Origin: JANPBY01 sp963851405
GTDB taxonomy: Bacteria > Actinomycetota > Actinomycetes > DATJPE01
Assembly: GCA_963851405.1 (NCBI GenBank)
Contig: CAWKPB010000007.1
Span: 1 to 64,000 of the forward strand
DNA: 64,000 nucleotides
Reading direction: 5' to 3'
In this document: one piece after another, positions 29,765 to 38,503 of the stretch
Layout: every line of letters begins with the position of its first letter
Numbering within the stretch: position 1 is the stretch's first letter
The notes under the pieces: model-generated
Told to the model about the DNA's origin: nothing
Seen by the model: the letters and a program-made list of their open reading frames with translations, nothing else
Databases searched by the model: none
Program-made: the position numbers and the translations under genes

Positions 29765-30859
29765 CTACTCCTTCCGCGGCCGCCGTACCGAGCGACGCAG
29801 GGTCGCCCCCAGGCCACGCAACTTGGAGCCGGCAGTCATTCCCCCTACGCCCGCGTTCTCCATCTGCTCGCGGACCACGGCCGCTGTCACCCGGTCGTAT
29901 CCGTTGCTGCTCGCAAAGTCCTCGACGTTGCCGACCGCGAACTTCCGCACAAAGCCCGGCGCCTTGCTGACCATGTCTAGCGCCTCGTCGTCCCACTCCA
30001 TGCTGACGCTGAGCCCACGCTTCTTCGCCGCGCCAGCAGATCCGGAGGACCCAGCCTGCGCCTTGGCCTCACGCTCGGCCTTGCGGGTCCAGTACTCCGC
30101 ATCCTCGGTGCGCGTGGCCTCAAAGAGCCCCTTCACATCTGGGCTGTCTCCGAGAATACTGACCAGGTTGTTGGCCCAGCGAGCCGGCACGATGACGAAC
30201 ATCTCGTCTGGTCGGAGCTTGTTGACCATGCGCCCGCCGAAGTCGCCGGTGCTGATGATGACGTTCTCCTTCAACAGGGGCGTGACGAAGGCATCGGTGC
30301 AGAACGACGACCCGGCCGCGGTGCTCGGCTGCACCCCGTCCTCCACCGCCCGCGCCGCACCGATTTGGCCGGCCCAGACCGGCTGGCACACGACGACGAT
30401 CCACTCGATCGCCGCTCCCTTCGGAACTTCGTCCAAGGGCGCAGCGCCGATCCCGGCGATGGAGTCTTTGGGCAGCACGAAGTCCCCGGAGTTCACCGCG
30501 ATCCCCGCCGCCAACGTGTAGGCGGGGATGAACACCGGAAGCAGACGGCCCGAGCTGATCAGTTCGGTGCCATCGCTGAAGCCAGTGATGAATTCACCAT
30601 GCGAGCACTCGTGATTGGTAGGGCCCACATGGACGGGGATGCCCTCGTCGCGAGCGATGCGTAGGACGCCGCACGCATCGACCCTTCGGGAGGCATAGGC
30701 CGGATGGATCTCATCGCGAAAGATCGTGACGGCCACCGCGCGCCCACGGATCTTTCCGGTGAGCACCCGACAAATGGCGGCGACGTCCAGGTCCGCGGCC
30801 GGGCGAGCGTGCGCGACTGCGGAATCCGACGAGACTGGGCTCACTTCGATCCGGGCCAT
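29765..30859 (-). CDS. DUF169 protein fused to a PCP_red (protochlorophyllide-reductase C-terminal-like) domain
   Basis: A 364-residue cytosolic protein. Residues ~30-265 resemble the DUF169 family: conserved Cys and Gly-rich turns such as GPTNHECSHG and an FIPAYTLA core, with ISTGDFGGRMV. After a ~20-residue Lys/Ala/Ser linker, residues ~300-350 (MEWDDEALDMVSKAPGFVRK, then NVEDFAS and VTAAVVREQMENAG) match the small PCP_red domain found at the C-terminus of the dark protochlorophyllide reductase B subunit. No bacteriochlorophyll gene is nearby, so photosynthesis is not implied; the domain may act in an electron-transfer or corrinoid/tetrapyrrole setting. Both assignments are by eye. Confidence 0.72.
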   Translation of the reverse strand: MARIEVSPVSSDSAVAHARPAADLDVAAICRVLTGKIRGRAVAVTIFRDEIHPAYASRRVDACGVLRIARDEGIPVHVGPTNHECSHGEFITGFSDGTELISSGRLLPVFIPAYTLAAGIAVNSGDFVLPKDSIAGIGAAPLDEVPKGAAIEWIVVVCQPVWAGQIGAARAVEDGVQPSTAAGSSFCTDAFVTPLLKENVIISTGDFGGRMVNKLRPDEMFVIVPARWANNLVSILGDSPDVKGLFEATRTEDAEYWTRKAEREAKAQAGSSGSAGAAKKRGLSVSMEWDDEALDMVSKAPGFVRKFAVGNVEDFASSNGYDRVTAAVVREQMENAGVGGMTAGSKLRGLGATLRRSVRRPRKE

Positions 30860-31031
30860 GGTGGCGCCTCCGCTACGCGTCGAAAGTAGTTCCGTCGGTC
30901 TCGCGGGAGGGGCGCGGACCGCGCCCCGACTCTAGGCGCCTAGTGCGGCGGTCGCGACCTTCACCGCGAGAGCGCCCACGCTGAACCCAAGCCCGGACGG
31001 GCCGACTACAATCGTCGCGATCGATAGATCT

Positions 31032-31102
31032 GCGGGTGTAGTTCAATGGTAGAACATCAGCTTCCCAAGCTGACAGTGCGAGTTCGATTCTCGTCACCCG
31101 CT
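31032..31102 (+). tRNA. tRNA-Gly (anticodon CCC)
   Basis: A 71-base cloverleaf: acceptor GCGGGTG paired with CACCCGC, D arm GTTC/GAAC, anticodon stem TCAGC/GCTGA around loop TTCCCAA (anticodon CCC, reading GGG), and T arm GAGTTCGATTCTC. The discriminator base is T and CCA is not encoded. It lies between two divergent-oriented genes with space for its own promoter. Confidence 0.95.
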
Positions 31103-31131
31103 CCGCGCGTGTTCCCCTTGCTGCGCAAGGC

Positions 31132-31767
31132 CTATTCGTCGTCCTGCGCGCGCGGCGCCCGCGCTTGACCCAAGGACATGGCCCCCAGCGCGCGCAGTGA
31201 CCCTGGTTCGTAGTAGAGGTCAAGCTCGGTAATAGTGAAGCCAGCCCGCTCGATCAGTTGCGTCATCGGCCGAGTCAGGTGACATCCTCCGGCGAGGCGC
31301 TTCTGGGCTGGCTCAAGGCGGCGCTGCCAGCGCTGCACCGACGCGTCGGGCGCGAGACCGTGTTCGAGGAAATGCAGTCTCCCACCAGGCTTCAGCACCC
31401 GCCTGATCTCCGCCAGGGCCGCGGCAGCGTCGGCGACGGTGCACAGCGTCCACGCCGAGACCGCGCTGTCGAAGGTGCCGTCCGGGAAGGTCAGAACCTG
31501 GCCGTCGAGTCCGGCCCGACTGATTCCCATCGGCGCGGACGCCACACGGTCAGCAGCCAGCTGCCACGCCACGTCCGACGGCTCCACCGCAGCGACGCTG
31601 GTGACGGCCCCGGGGTAGTGCGCCACGTTGTGTCCCGATCCAAACCCGATCTCAATAACCTCACCGAAGAGACCCGCGCAAACTCTGGCCCGCTGTTCAC
31701 CCCCTGACTCGGTCCCGCAAACGACATTGATCACGCGCGGCAGGATCTGATTCCCGTAGAGCCCCAA
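31132..31767 (-). CDS. class I SAM-dependent methyltransferase
   Basis: A 211-residue methyltransferase of the UbiE/Methyltransf_11 type. It shows SAM motif I (VIEIGFGSGHNVAHYP), the acidic strand-2 residue in VAAVEPSD, motif II around FDSAVSAWTLCTV, and the post-motif LAEIRRVLKPGGRLHFLEHG. Length and the N-terminal LYGNQILPRV match small actinobacterial methyltransferases of unknown substrate. TTG at 31767 is chosen because GGGAGGA precedes it by 4 bases; longer in-frame starts would overlap the divergent TfoX-like gene. Confidence 0.87.
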   Translation of the reverse strand: MGLYGNQILPRVINVVCGTESGGEQRARVCAGLFGEVIEIGFGSGHNVAHYPGAVTSVAAVEPSDVAWQLAADRVASAPMGISRAGLDGQVLTFPDGTFDSAVSAWTLCTVADAAAALAEIRRVLKPGGRLHFLEHGLAPDASVQRWQRRLEPAQKRLAGGCHLTRPMTQLIERAGFTITELDLYYEPGSLRALGAMSLGQARAPRAQDDE

Positions 31768-31835
31768 TGGTCCTCCCGTTGGTCCATGGCCCGGCCAGGC
31801 CTTGGCGACAGTGACCGCGTGGGTCACGATGCACC

Positions 31836-32195
31836 ATGGCATACAACGAGGAGTTGGCCGCACGAGTGGCCGAGCTCATCGGCGCACGCGCTGAGTACGA
31901 AGAGAAGAAGATGTTTGGTGGCCTCGCGTTCATGGTCAACACCCACATGGCCTGTGGGTTGATGGGCGATGACCTCATGGTGCGCGTGGGCGCAGCCCAG
32001 TACGAGCAGGCGTTGGCCGACGGTGCCAGAGAGATGGACTTCACCGGCCGGCCGATGCGCGGCATGGTGCGCGTCGATGGGTTGATGATCGCCGACCCCT
32101 CCGCGTTGGAGAACTGGGTCGGCCGTGGGGTCTCGTTCGCGCTGTCCGAGCCGGCCAAACCGCCCAAGCGTCCAGGTAAGACCACGCTGGCCTAG
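31836..32195 (+). CDS. TfoX N-terminal-domain protein
   Basis: A 119-residue protein made only of a TfoX/Sxy N-terminal-type domain: EEKKMFGGLAFMVNTHMACG followed by LMVRVG and a RPMRGMVRV strand. In proteobacteria full-length TfoX activates competence genes, but stand-alone domains of this kind are common in actinobacteria and have no demonstrated role. The C-terminus is a short Pro/Lys tail. It is divergent from the methyltransferase gene. Confidence 0.87.
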   Translation: MAYNEELAARVAELIGARAEYEEKKMFGGLAFMVNTHMACGLMGDDLMVRVGAAQYEQALADGAREMDFTGRPMRGMVRVDGLMIADPSALENWVGRGVSFALSEPAKPPKRPGKTTLA

Positions 32196-32373
32196 CTCGC
32201 TTTCAGGTGACGACGACCTGACCGTCTGGATCAAACGGGCACCGGCGGGCGCGGCCTTGACTTCTTTCGTCGTCGTTACGCGGGGACTGAACGTGTGCTG
32301 GCCCACACAGCACCTGCCAGGGATTTCCTAGCGTCCGGTAGGTCCCTGCCCGTCTTCCACGGAACGAGAAACT

Positions 32374-33120
32374 ATGTCCAAAGTTCTAGCCATCGGAGCC
32401 GGCGTGCTCAGCGCCGGGCTCTTGGTCGCCGCCGCTCCCGCGGCGACCGCGACAGATGACTCCTACCCCAGCAACGAACGGACCTATCGCGTCACGATCG
32501 TCAACCTCACAGATGGCCAGGCCTTCACGCCGCCGTTGGTCACCACGCACCGTTGGCGCGCCGACCTGTATTCGGTGGGCAAGCCAGCCGGAATCGGGCT
32601 GCAAGAGATCGCCGAGAATGGCAACCTGACCCCGCTGGTGACCTCGCTCGAGGCCAACCGTCGGGTTTCGGATGTCACGGTCGGCGGGGTACCGCTTGTT
32701 CCGGAGGGCCGAGTGTCTGCCACAGGTTTCCCCAACGCCACGACCTTTGAGGTGACCGCCGATCGCGGGGTCAAGCGGCTGTCATGGGTGTCCATGTTGA
32801 TCTGCAGCAACGATGGGTTCACGGGCGTGGACGCGATTCGGTTGCCTCACCAACTCGGTACCTCAACCACCCGATTCGCCAAGGCGTACGACGCGGGCAC
32901 CGAGGTCAACACCGAGAAGTTCGCCGACATCGTTCCGCCCTGTCAGGGCCTGATCGGCGCAACCGGCCCGGCCGGGACCGGAGTCACCAATCCAGCGCTG
33001 GCCGAAAATTCAGTCGTGAAGCGTCACCCCGGGATCTCTGGGACGGCCGACGGTCTCGATCCAGCAGTCCATGGCTGGACCAACCCGGTAGCTCAGGTCA
33101 CGGTCACTCGAGTCTCGTGA
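32374..33120 (+). CDS. secreted spondin-domain protein
   Basis: A 248-residue exported protein. The signal peptide (VLAIGAGVLSAGLLVAAAPA, then ATA) precedes a spondin-N-type beta sandwich that starts with TYRVTIVNLTDGQAFTPPLV and runs to the C-terminal VAQVTVTRVS. Bacterial spondin-domain proteins are cell-surface or secreted and uncharacterised; the eukaryotic domain takes part in matrix binding. It is followed at once by a strong bidirectional hairpin. Confidence 0.85.
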   Translation: MSKVLAIGAGVLSAGLLVAAAPAATATDDSYPSNERTYRVTIVNLTDGQAFTPPLVTTHRWRADLYSVGKPAGIGLQEIAENGNLTPLVTSLEANRRVSDVTVGGVPLVPEGRVSATGFPNATTFEVTADRGVKRLSWVSMLICSNDGFTGVDAIRLPHQLGTSTTRFAKAYDAGTEVNTEKFADIVPPCQGLIGATGPAGTGVTNPALAENSVVKRHPGISGTADGLDPAVHGWTNPVAQVTVTRVS

Positions 33121-33125
33121 CCACA

Positions 33126-33166
33126 CGCTGTTCGGACCGGGCCTTTCGAGCTCGGTCCGAACAGCG
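33126..33166. terminator. bidirectional intrinsic terminator
   Basis: A perfect 14-bp stem (CGCTGTTCGGACCG at 33126-33139 with CGGTCCGAACAGCG at 33153-33166) and a 13-base loop lie between the convergent spondin and Crp/Fnr genes. Both transcripts would end here. T-runs are weak, as is common in high-GC actinobacteria. Confidence 0.8.
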
Positions 33167-33174
33167 TCGCGGGC

Positions 33175-33900
33175 CTAGGAGCGAGAGCCCCCGGTCGAGA
33201 CCGTGAGCTGATCGTCTTCGCCCAGGCTCTGCAGTCGGGCCGGGTCCAAGATCACCACACGCCCTCGTCGCGCGATCACCAGGTCGCGGGACACGAACGC
33301 CGCGATCACCTTGGTCACGCTGGATCTCGAGGTACCTACGAGATCGGCAAGTTGTTCGTGGGTGAGCCTGACCGCGCCGCCGCTGCCCTCGCGGGTCAAT
33401 CCGGACTCGACGAGCGCCAGAGCAATCCGGGCGGGAACCGAGCGCAACGCCGCATCCTGCAGCCGGGCTGCCAAGCGGTTTTCCCGGGAGACGAGGAGCT
33501 CGATCACCCTCACGGAAAGCCCGGGATCTGCACCCGCCAGACGACGCAGGACGTCTCCCCCGACCAGAGCCACAGTGCACGCCTCCATCGCTTGGGCGTG
33601 ACTGCCCGGAGGCGGCTGCGTCAGCCACACCTCTTCCCCGAAGATCTCGCCGATGCCGCAGATGCGGACCGTCATGGTTCGGCCGTCCGCCAGCGAGCGG
33701 AAAACCCGAACGCGCCCAGAAGCCACAACACCGAGACTCGCAAGGGGGCGGCCGGACGAACTGAGCATCTGGCCTGCGCGGTAGCGATGCACCGCGATCT
33801 TGGGCAGTTCGTTCTCAAGCAGATCCTGCGGCACCCCGGCGAACAGGGAGCAGCCGGCTAGAGCTCGTTCCGCAGCAAGCGCGTTGGGGGGGTACTCCAC
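33175..33900 (-). CDS. Crp/Fnr family transcriptional regulator
   Basis: A 241-residue regulator: cyclic-nucleotide-binding-like beta barrel (~15-130), long dimer helix (VRVIELLVSRENRLAARLQD), and a C-terminal winged helix (VRLTHEQLADLVGTSRSSVTKVIAAF). The barrel keeps GEIFGEEVWL, but I do not see the Arg-Thr/Ser pair that binds cAMP phosphate in Crp. No Fe-S cysteine cluster of the Fnr type is visible, so the effector is uncertain. It is convergent with the spondin gene and followed by its terminator. Start ATG or GTG at 33900. Confidence 0.9.
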   Translation of the reverse strand: MEYPPNALAAERALAGCSLFAGVPQDLLENELPKIAVHRYRAGQMLSSSGRPLASLGVVASGRVRVFRSLADGRTMTVRICGIGEIFGEEVWLTQPPPGSHAQAMEACTVALVGGDVLRRLAGADPGLSVRVIELLVSRENRLAARLQDAALRSVPARIALALVESGLTREGSGGAVRLTHEQLADLVGTSRSSVTKVIAAFVSRDLVIARRGRVVILDPARLQSLGEDDQLTVSTGGSRS

Positions 33901-33997
33901 GTCAGACAGTCTGGAGAACCGAGGGCCGACTCATGGGAGCCGTTCTCTTCTCGTAACCCCCTGTTCCGCCGCGGGTTACATCCTGAAGGTTGGCGGC

Positions 33998-34720
33998 TCA
34001 GCGGTACTCGGGGTTCGTGTAGTCGAACCGAGCCCCGGCATCCCAGGCTGCCCGCTGATTCCCGTACGCCGGCACTCCCCCGACGTCCTTGAGCAGTTTC
34101 GCGACGTGCATCAGGTTCCAGGTCATGAACGCGGTGTTTCGATTCGTGAAATCGTTGTCCGGCCCACCCGACCCAGCGTCCAGATACGACGGACCCGGCC
34201 CAGCCTCACCGATCCAGCCTGCATCGGCCTGCGGCGGGATCGTGTAGCCCAAGTGCTGCAGGCTGTAGAGCACGTTCATCGCACAGTGTTTGATGCCGTC
34301 CTCGTTCCCGGTGACCAGGCAGCCACCGACCCGCCCGTAGAACGCATACTGACCAGCGTCGTTCAACAGACTTGAGCACGAATACAGCCGTTCGATGACC
34401 TTCTTGGTCACCGAGGAGTTGTCGCCGAGCCAGATTGGTCCGGCGATCACCAAGATGTCCGCGGCCAAGATCCGCGGGAACAACTCCGGCCAGTCGTCGC
34501 TAGCGACCCCGTGCTCGGTCATATCCGGCCACACCCCGGTCGCGATGTCGTGATCGACGGCTCTGATCACGCCTACCTCGACGCCGCGGCCCCTCATCAA
34601 GGCAGCGCTGGAGTCGATCAGACCCTGGGTGTGAGACAACTCAGGCGATGGCTTCAGCGTGCAATTGATGAACATCGCCTTCAGCTCGTCAAAGCGCCAG
34701 TCTTGCTCATCGGCAGCCAT
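33998..34720 (-). CDS. flavodoxin-like NAD(P)H-dependent oxidoreductase
   Basis: A 240-residue flavoprotein of the flavodoxin/NADPH-FMN-reductase superfamily. The first strand is FINCTLKPSPELSHTQGL, the phosphate-binding turn region. ADILVIAGPIWLGDNSSVTKKV is the usual strand 3 loop that contacts the FMN isoalloxazine, and GRVGGCLVTGNEDG is strand 4. It probably reduces quinones, flavins or similar small molecules. ATG at 34720 follows GGGAGAG; the longer frame upstream is not used because the fold starts here. An 8-bp inverted repeat lies about 65 bases upstream. Confidence 0.85.
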   Translation of the reverse strand: MAADEQDWRFDELKAMFINCTLKPSPELSHTQGLIDSSAALMRGRGVEVGVIRAVDHDIATGVWPDMTEHGVASDDWPELFPRILAADILVIAGPIWLGDNSSVTKKVIERLYSCSSLLNDAGQYAFYGRVGGCLVTGNEDGIKHCAMNVLYSLQHLGYTIPPQADAGWIGEAGPGPSYLDAGSGGPDNDFTNRNTAFMTWNLMHVAKLLKDVGGVPAYGNQRAAWDAGARFDYTNPEYR

Positions 34721-34783
34721 AGTCTCTCCCCAAGTCAGGTGTACGACGCCAGCGAACACGACCTGTGGCCCATCGACAAGAGT

Positions 34784-34814
34784 CGATAGTCCCCCGGCCT
34801 GGACCCGACTATCG
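34784..34814. repeat. inverted repeat, possible operator of the flavodoxin-like gene
   Basis: CGATAGTC at 34784-34791 and GACTATCG at 34807-34814 form a perfect 8-bp dyad with a 15-base spacer (23 bases centre to centre, two helical turns). It lies in the 145-base gap upstream of the flavodoxin-like gene and downstream of the aminotransferase gene. An operator is more likely than a terminator given the long spacer. Confidence 0.35.
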
Positions 34815-34865
34815 CGAAGCCGTCTGATTCCTCGCGAGAGGATCACGCGTCACGGTGCGCGATCT

Positions 34866-36215
34866 CTAGCCGGTCAGCACCTCGTCCACCGCGGTCACGA
34901 CCTGCTCGCATGACCAGCGAAAGAGGTCTGGGTCCATCGTCAGCGCCGGCTGCATGCGGTAGACCCACTTCTCCGGAGCGCTGATCCCAAGCACTCCCCT
35001 GCGGAGCACTGCATCGTGGAAGGCGCTCTGTGCAGCGAAATTGGGTTCCTGCGAGACCTTGTCTTGCACGAACTCGACAGCGGCCCAGGCCCCGTACTGT
35101 CGGACGTCGCCAATCTGCTCGTGGCGCTCGACGAGGGGCGTCAGCACTTCGTGCCCGATCCGATCGAGCTCCTTGACGTTGAGCATCGCGGGCTCGAGCA
35201 GGTCCAGCCCGGCAAGCGCCCCAGCGACGGCTGCGGGCTCCCATACGTAGGTGCCCGTGGTGTAGACGTGCGTCTCAGCCAACAGATCGTCGGTGCCCAG
35301 GATCGCCGCCATCGCCTGACCGCCGGCGGCCAGGCCCTTCCCGGTCAGGAGCAGATCGGGCTCGAGACCCCATAGGTCACCCGCCCACACCGGTCCGGAG
35401 CGACCCAGCCCGGATTGGATCTCATCGCTGATCAGCAGCCAACTGTGCTCGCGGCACAGCCGGTTCAGCCCATCCCAGAATGCTTGGGACGGGGCGTACA
35501 CCCCGAGCTCGCCGGCGATCGGCTCGATGAGCACCGCCGCGATCTGCGACGCCTCCACCTGATGACGCAGCAGCCACTGCTCGATGTAGTCGATGACTAC
35601 CGTGTCGTCGTGCGGACCGGGGCCAGAGGCGAACGGGGCTCGGTAAGTGCTGGGGTACGGGGCGAAGATCAGCCCAGGTGCGTACGCCGCATTGCCGGTA
35701 CTGATTGAGGGCAGCTCAGTCGAGGTGCTCGCCGTGAGGTACGTGGACTCACCGTGGTACTGGCCGAGGAAGGCCAAGATCATCGGTCGGCCGGTCCGCT
35801 CCCGCGCGATCTTGATGGCCCCCTCGACGGCCTCGGTACCCGTGACCGTCGGCGCGACCCGGGTGATACGTCCCGGCGCAAGGGCGACGAGGCGCTCAGC
35901 CAGCTCGACGACCGGCTCGGACTGCACGAAGCAGGAGATCTCCATGCCGTACCTGTCCCAGGCCTCGATCGTGGCCGCCCGAACCTCCGGCGGGAACGAC
36001 CCATAGGGCGCGGCCCCCCAGGCGGAGAGGTGATTGGCGAACGTGTTGCCGTCGACGTCGTGCAGCAGCTCGTCCGGGGACTTGAAATCCAGGATCAGAG
36101 GGCAGCTCGGGCCAAGGTGCATCTGATGGTAAAAGACTTCCGCCTGCCGATCGAAGATCTCCTTCGACCGAGGTCCGGGCAGCTCGGTGGTTACCTTGGG
36201 ATAGGTCCGCGTCAC
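34866..36215 (-). CDS. class III PLP-dependent aminotransferase
   Basis: A 449-residue fold-type I aminotransferase of the omega-amino acid/4-aminobutyrate group. It shows TVTGTEAVEGAIKIAR, FLGQYHGES (His-Gly stacking region), LLISDEIQSGLGRSG (PLP-nitrogen Asp) and LLLTGKGLAAGGQAMAA with the Schiff-base Lys. The amino donor cannot be settled from sequence; a SSADH gene elsewhere in the window (50640) would accept the product of a GABA transaminase, but they are 14 kb apart. GTG at 36215 is preferred since AAGGAGAA lies 6 bases before it. A loosely palindromic TGAATGACTGTTCAATCA upstream (about 36285-36302) could bind a TetR-type regulator. Confidence 0.87.
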   Translation of the reverse strand: MTRTYPKVTTELPGPRSKEIFDRQAEVFYHQMHLGPSCPLILDFKSPDELLHDVDGNTFANHLSAWGAAPYGSFPPEVRAATIEAWDRYGMEISCFVQSEPVVELAERLVALAPGRITRVAPTVTGTEAVEGAIKIARERTGRPMILAFLGQYHGESTYLTASTSTELPSISTGNAAYAPGLIFAPYPSTYRAPFASGPGPHDDTVVIDYIEQWLLRHQVEASQIAAVLIEPIAGELGVYAPSQAFWDGLNRLCREHSWLLISDEIQSGLGRSGPVWAGDLWGLEPDLLLTGKGLAAGGQAMAAILGTDDLLAETHVYTTGTYVWEPAAVAGALAGLDLLEPAMLNVKELDRIGHEVLTPLVERHEQIGDVRQYGAWAAVEFVQDKVSQEPNFAAQSAFHDAVLRRGVLGISAPEKWVYRMQPALTMDPDLFRWSCEQVVTAVDEVLTG

Positions 36216-36769
36216 GGTGGGTTCTCCTTGGAGGCCCTGGCCTTCGGGTTCATAAGTCCTGGTATCCAGCGATGGCGTACAACCTGATTGAACAGTCATT
36301 CAGACCGGGGCACAAGGACGCATAGAGCGCAGGTCGGCTGCAACCCTGAGTGCCGTGCCGTCCTTGTGGAAGACCACGAAGTGGCTGGATCCAGCGAACA
36401 TGGCCAGCCCAACCCGACCACGGCGAGGCACGTCAGACCGACCGCCCAACCTCGCAGGGTGTCAGTGTCGAGGCGCCGCGTGATCACGGTTTCCATGGAC
36501 GGGTCGGTGGGGTAGCCCCGCAGAACCGGCTTGGTGCGCCTCAAGCGGGTGCGTGCCGGTCATGGAGCTTCCCCAGCCGCGTGATGTCCCATCCCCGAGC
36601 GCTTGAGATCAGGGCGTCGTTCGGACGCCTATCGCGTTGGCCCTGCGCGTCTGGGTGCACGCTTCCACTGTCACCCCGAGCGGGCCCGATGGTTCCCGCC
36701 TCGACGAACCCACTTTGCTCGAGACAACCAGCGAAACTAGCCTCCAGGAGTGCGCAGTGGAGTTCATCG
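36216..36769. other. intergenic region without a convincing gene
   Basis: This 554-base gap separates the divergent aminotransferase and ABC transporter genes. Short open frames exist on both strands (for example 36296-36544 minus, with one hydrophobic stretch GWAVGLTCLAVVGLGW), but none has a good ribosome site or recognisable product. The region must hold the two promoters and the weak palindrome near 36285-36302. Nothing else stands out. Confidence 0.5.
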
Positions 36770-38503
36770 ATGCTGATCGAGATCCTCCGCACCTACCTTC
36801 GCCCCTACGCCCAAACGATCGTGGCGATCGTCGTGCTCCAGCTGGGGGCCACCTTTGCGGCTCTCCTGTTACCGAGCCTGAACGCGGACATCATCGACAA
36901 CGGCGTAGCCACCGGTGACACCGCGTACATCGTTCGGGTGGGCGGGATCATGCTCGGAGTCAGCCTGGTCCAGGTCTGTTGCGCCATCGTGGCGGTCTAC
37001 TTCAGTGCTCGTACGGCGATGGGGTTCGGCCGGGATGTGCGCGGGTCGGTGTTTCATCAGGTGGGCACCTACTCCGCCCGTGAGGTGGCGCACTTCGGTG
37101 CCCCGTCCCTGATCACCCGCAACACCAACGATGTGCAGCAGGTGCAGATGTTGGTCTTGCTCACGGCAACCCTGATGGTGACCGCGCCGATCATGGCTGT
37201 GGGCGGGGTGGTCATGGCGCTGCGCGAGGATCTCGGGCTGGCCTGGCTGATCGTGGTCAGCGTTGCCGTCCTCGTCGCCGCCATATCCGTCATCGTCTCG
37301 AAGATGATCCCCCAGTTCCGTCGGATGCAACGGCGCATCGACGTGGTCAACCGGGTCCTCCGCGAGCAGATCACCGGGATCAGAGTCGTCCGGGCTTTCG
37401 TCCGCGAGCCCGCAGAGCGGCAACGATTCGGCGGTGCGAACGACGAACTCACCGATACCGCTCTCCGGGTCGGGCGGCTGCAAGCGTTCATGTTTCCCAC
37501 GGTGTTGTTGGTGCTCAACGTCACCAGCGTCGCCGTGCTCTGGTTCGGCGGCCACCGGGTGGCCGACGGCCAGATGCAAATCGGCTCGCTCACGGCGTTC
37601 CTCGCCTACCTGATGCAGATCCTGATGGCCATCCTGATGGCCACCTTCATGCTCGTCCTCGTCCCGCGCGCCGCCGTATCCGCCGAGCGCCTGATGGAGG
37701 TGCTGTCAACCTCGTCCTCGGTCGCGCCCCCGGCCCTGCCTATTACAGCGGTCCTCGGCCGCGGCGCCGTGGAGATGCGAAACGCCAGCTACCAATACCC
37801 AGGCGCCGAAGAGCCGGTCCTGCGAGGCGTCTCATTCACGGCTGGGCCGGGGCAGGTCACCGCCATCATCGGTAGCACCGGAGCCGGCAAGACGACGTTG
37901 CTCTCGTTGGTTCCCCGCCTGTTTGACGTCACCTCCGGCGCGATCTTGGTGGATGGGGTCGACGTCACGGCCCTGGATCCGGACCTGTTGAATGCGCGCA
38001 TCGGCCTGGTCCCCCAGAAGGCCTTTCTCTTCACTGGTTCCATCGCCACAAACCTGCGCTACGGGAAGACCGAAGCCACCGAACAGGAACTATGGCAAGC
38101 CCTGCGTACGGCGCAGGCGGAGGACTTCGTTCGCGCTCTGCCGGAGGGTCTGCATGCGCCTGTGGCCCAGGGCGGGACGAACTTCTCGGGGGGACAACGC
38201 CAGAGGCTGGCTATCGCACGGGCTCTGGTCCGCAAGCCGGAGATCTACCTTTTCGACGATGCGTTCTCCGCGCTCGACCTGGCTACCGACGCGCGCCTTC
38301 GGGCGGCACTTCGACCGACCATCGCCGAGTCCACGGTGCTCCTGGTCGCCCAGCGCATATCCACCATCGTCGACGCCGATCAGATCCTCGTCCTGGACGA
38401 CGCCCGGATCGTAGGGAAGGGAACCCACGCGGAACTGCTCGAAACCTGTCCCACCTACGCAGAGATCGTTCTCTCGCAGCGCCCGGCGGAGGAGGCGGCA
38501 TGA
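36770..38503 (+). CDS. ABC exporter half-transporter (first subunit)
   Basis: A 577-residue fused permease-ATPase of the type IV (MdlA/BmrC-like) exporter family. The N-terminal ~320 residues hold six membrane helices. The ATPase domain has Walker A IIGSTGAGKTT, Q-loop region LVPQKAFLFTGSI, signature FSGGQRQRLAIARAL and Walker B IYLFDDAFSALD. The residue after Walker B is D rather than the catalytic E, as in the degenerate site of heterodimeric exporters. The next gene overlaps by ATGA and encodes the partner. The start is ATG at 36770 with GGAG 8-9 bases upstream; the longer open frame lacks membrane character. Confidence 0.9.
   Translation: MLIEILRTYLRPYAQTIVAIVVLQLGATFAALLLPSLNADIIDNGVATGDTAYIVRVGGIMLGVSLVQVCCAIVAVYFSARTAMGFGRDVRGSVFHQVGTYSAREVAHFGAPSLITRNTNDVQQVQMLVLLTATLMVTAPIMAVGGVVMALREDLGLAWLIVVSVAVLVAAISVIVSKMIPQFRRMQRRIDVVNRVLREQITGIRVVRAFVREPAERQRFGGANDELTDTALRVGRLQAFMFPTVLLVLNVTSVAVLWFGGHRVADGQMQIGSLTAFLAYLMQILMAILMATFMLVLVPRAAVSAERLMEVLSTSSSVAPPALPITAVLGRGAVEMRNASYQYPGAEEPVLRGVSFTAGPGQVTAIIGSTGAGKTTLLSLVPRLFDVTSGAILVDGVDVTALDPDLLNARIGLVPQKAFLFTGSIATNLRYGKTEATEQELWQALRTAQAEDFVRALPEGLHAPVAQGGTNFSGGQRQRLAIARALVRKPEIYLFDDAFSALDLATDARLRAALRPTIAESTVLLVAQRISTIVDADQILVLDDARIVGKGTHAELLETCPTYAEIVLSQRPAEEAA

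Noticed and set aside
36296..36792. Two minus-strand open frames (82 and 83 codons) in the gap upstream of the ABC exporter
   Set aside because: No ribosome site, no homologue that I recognise, and only one short hydrophobic stretch; kept as an uncertain intergenic region.
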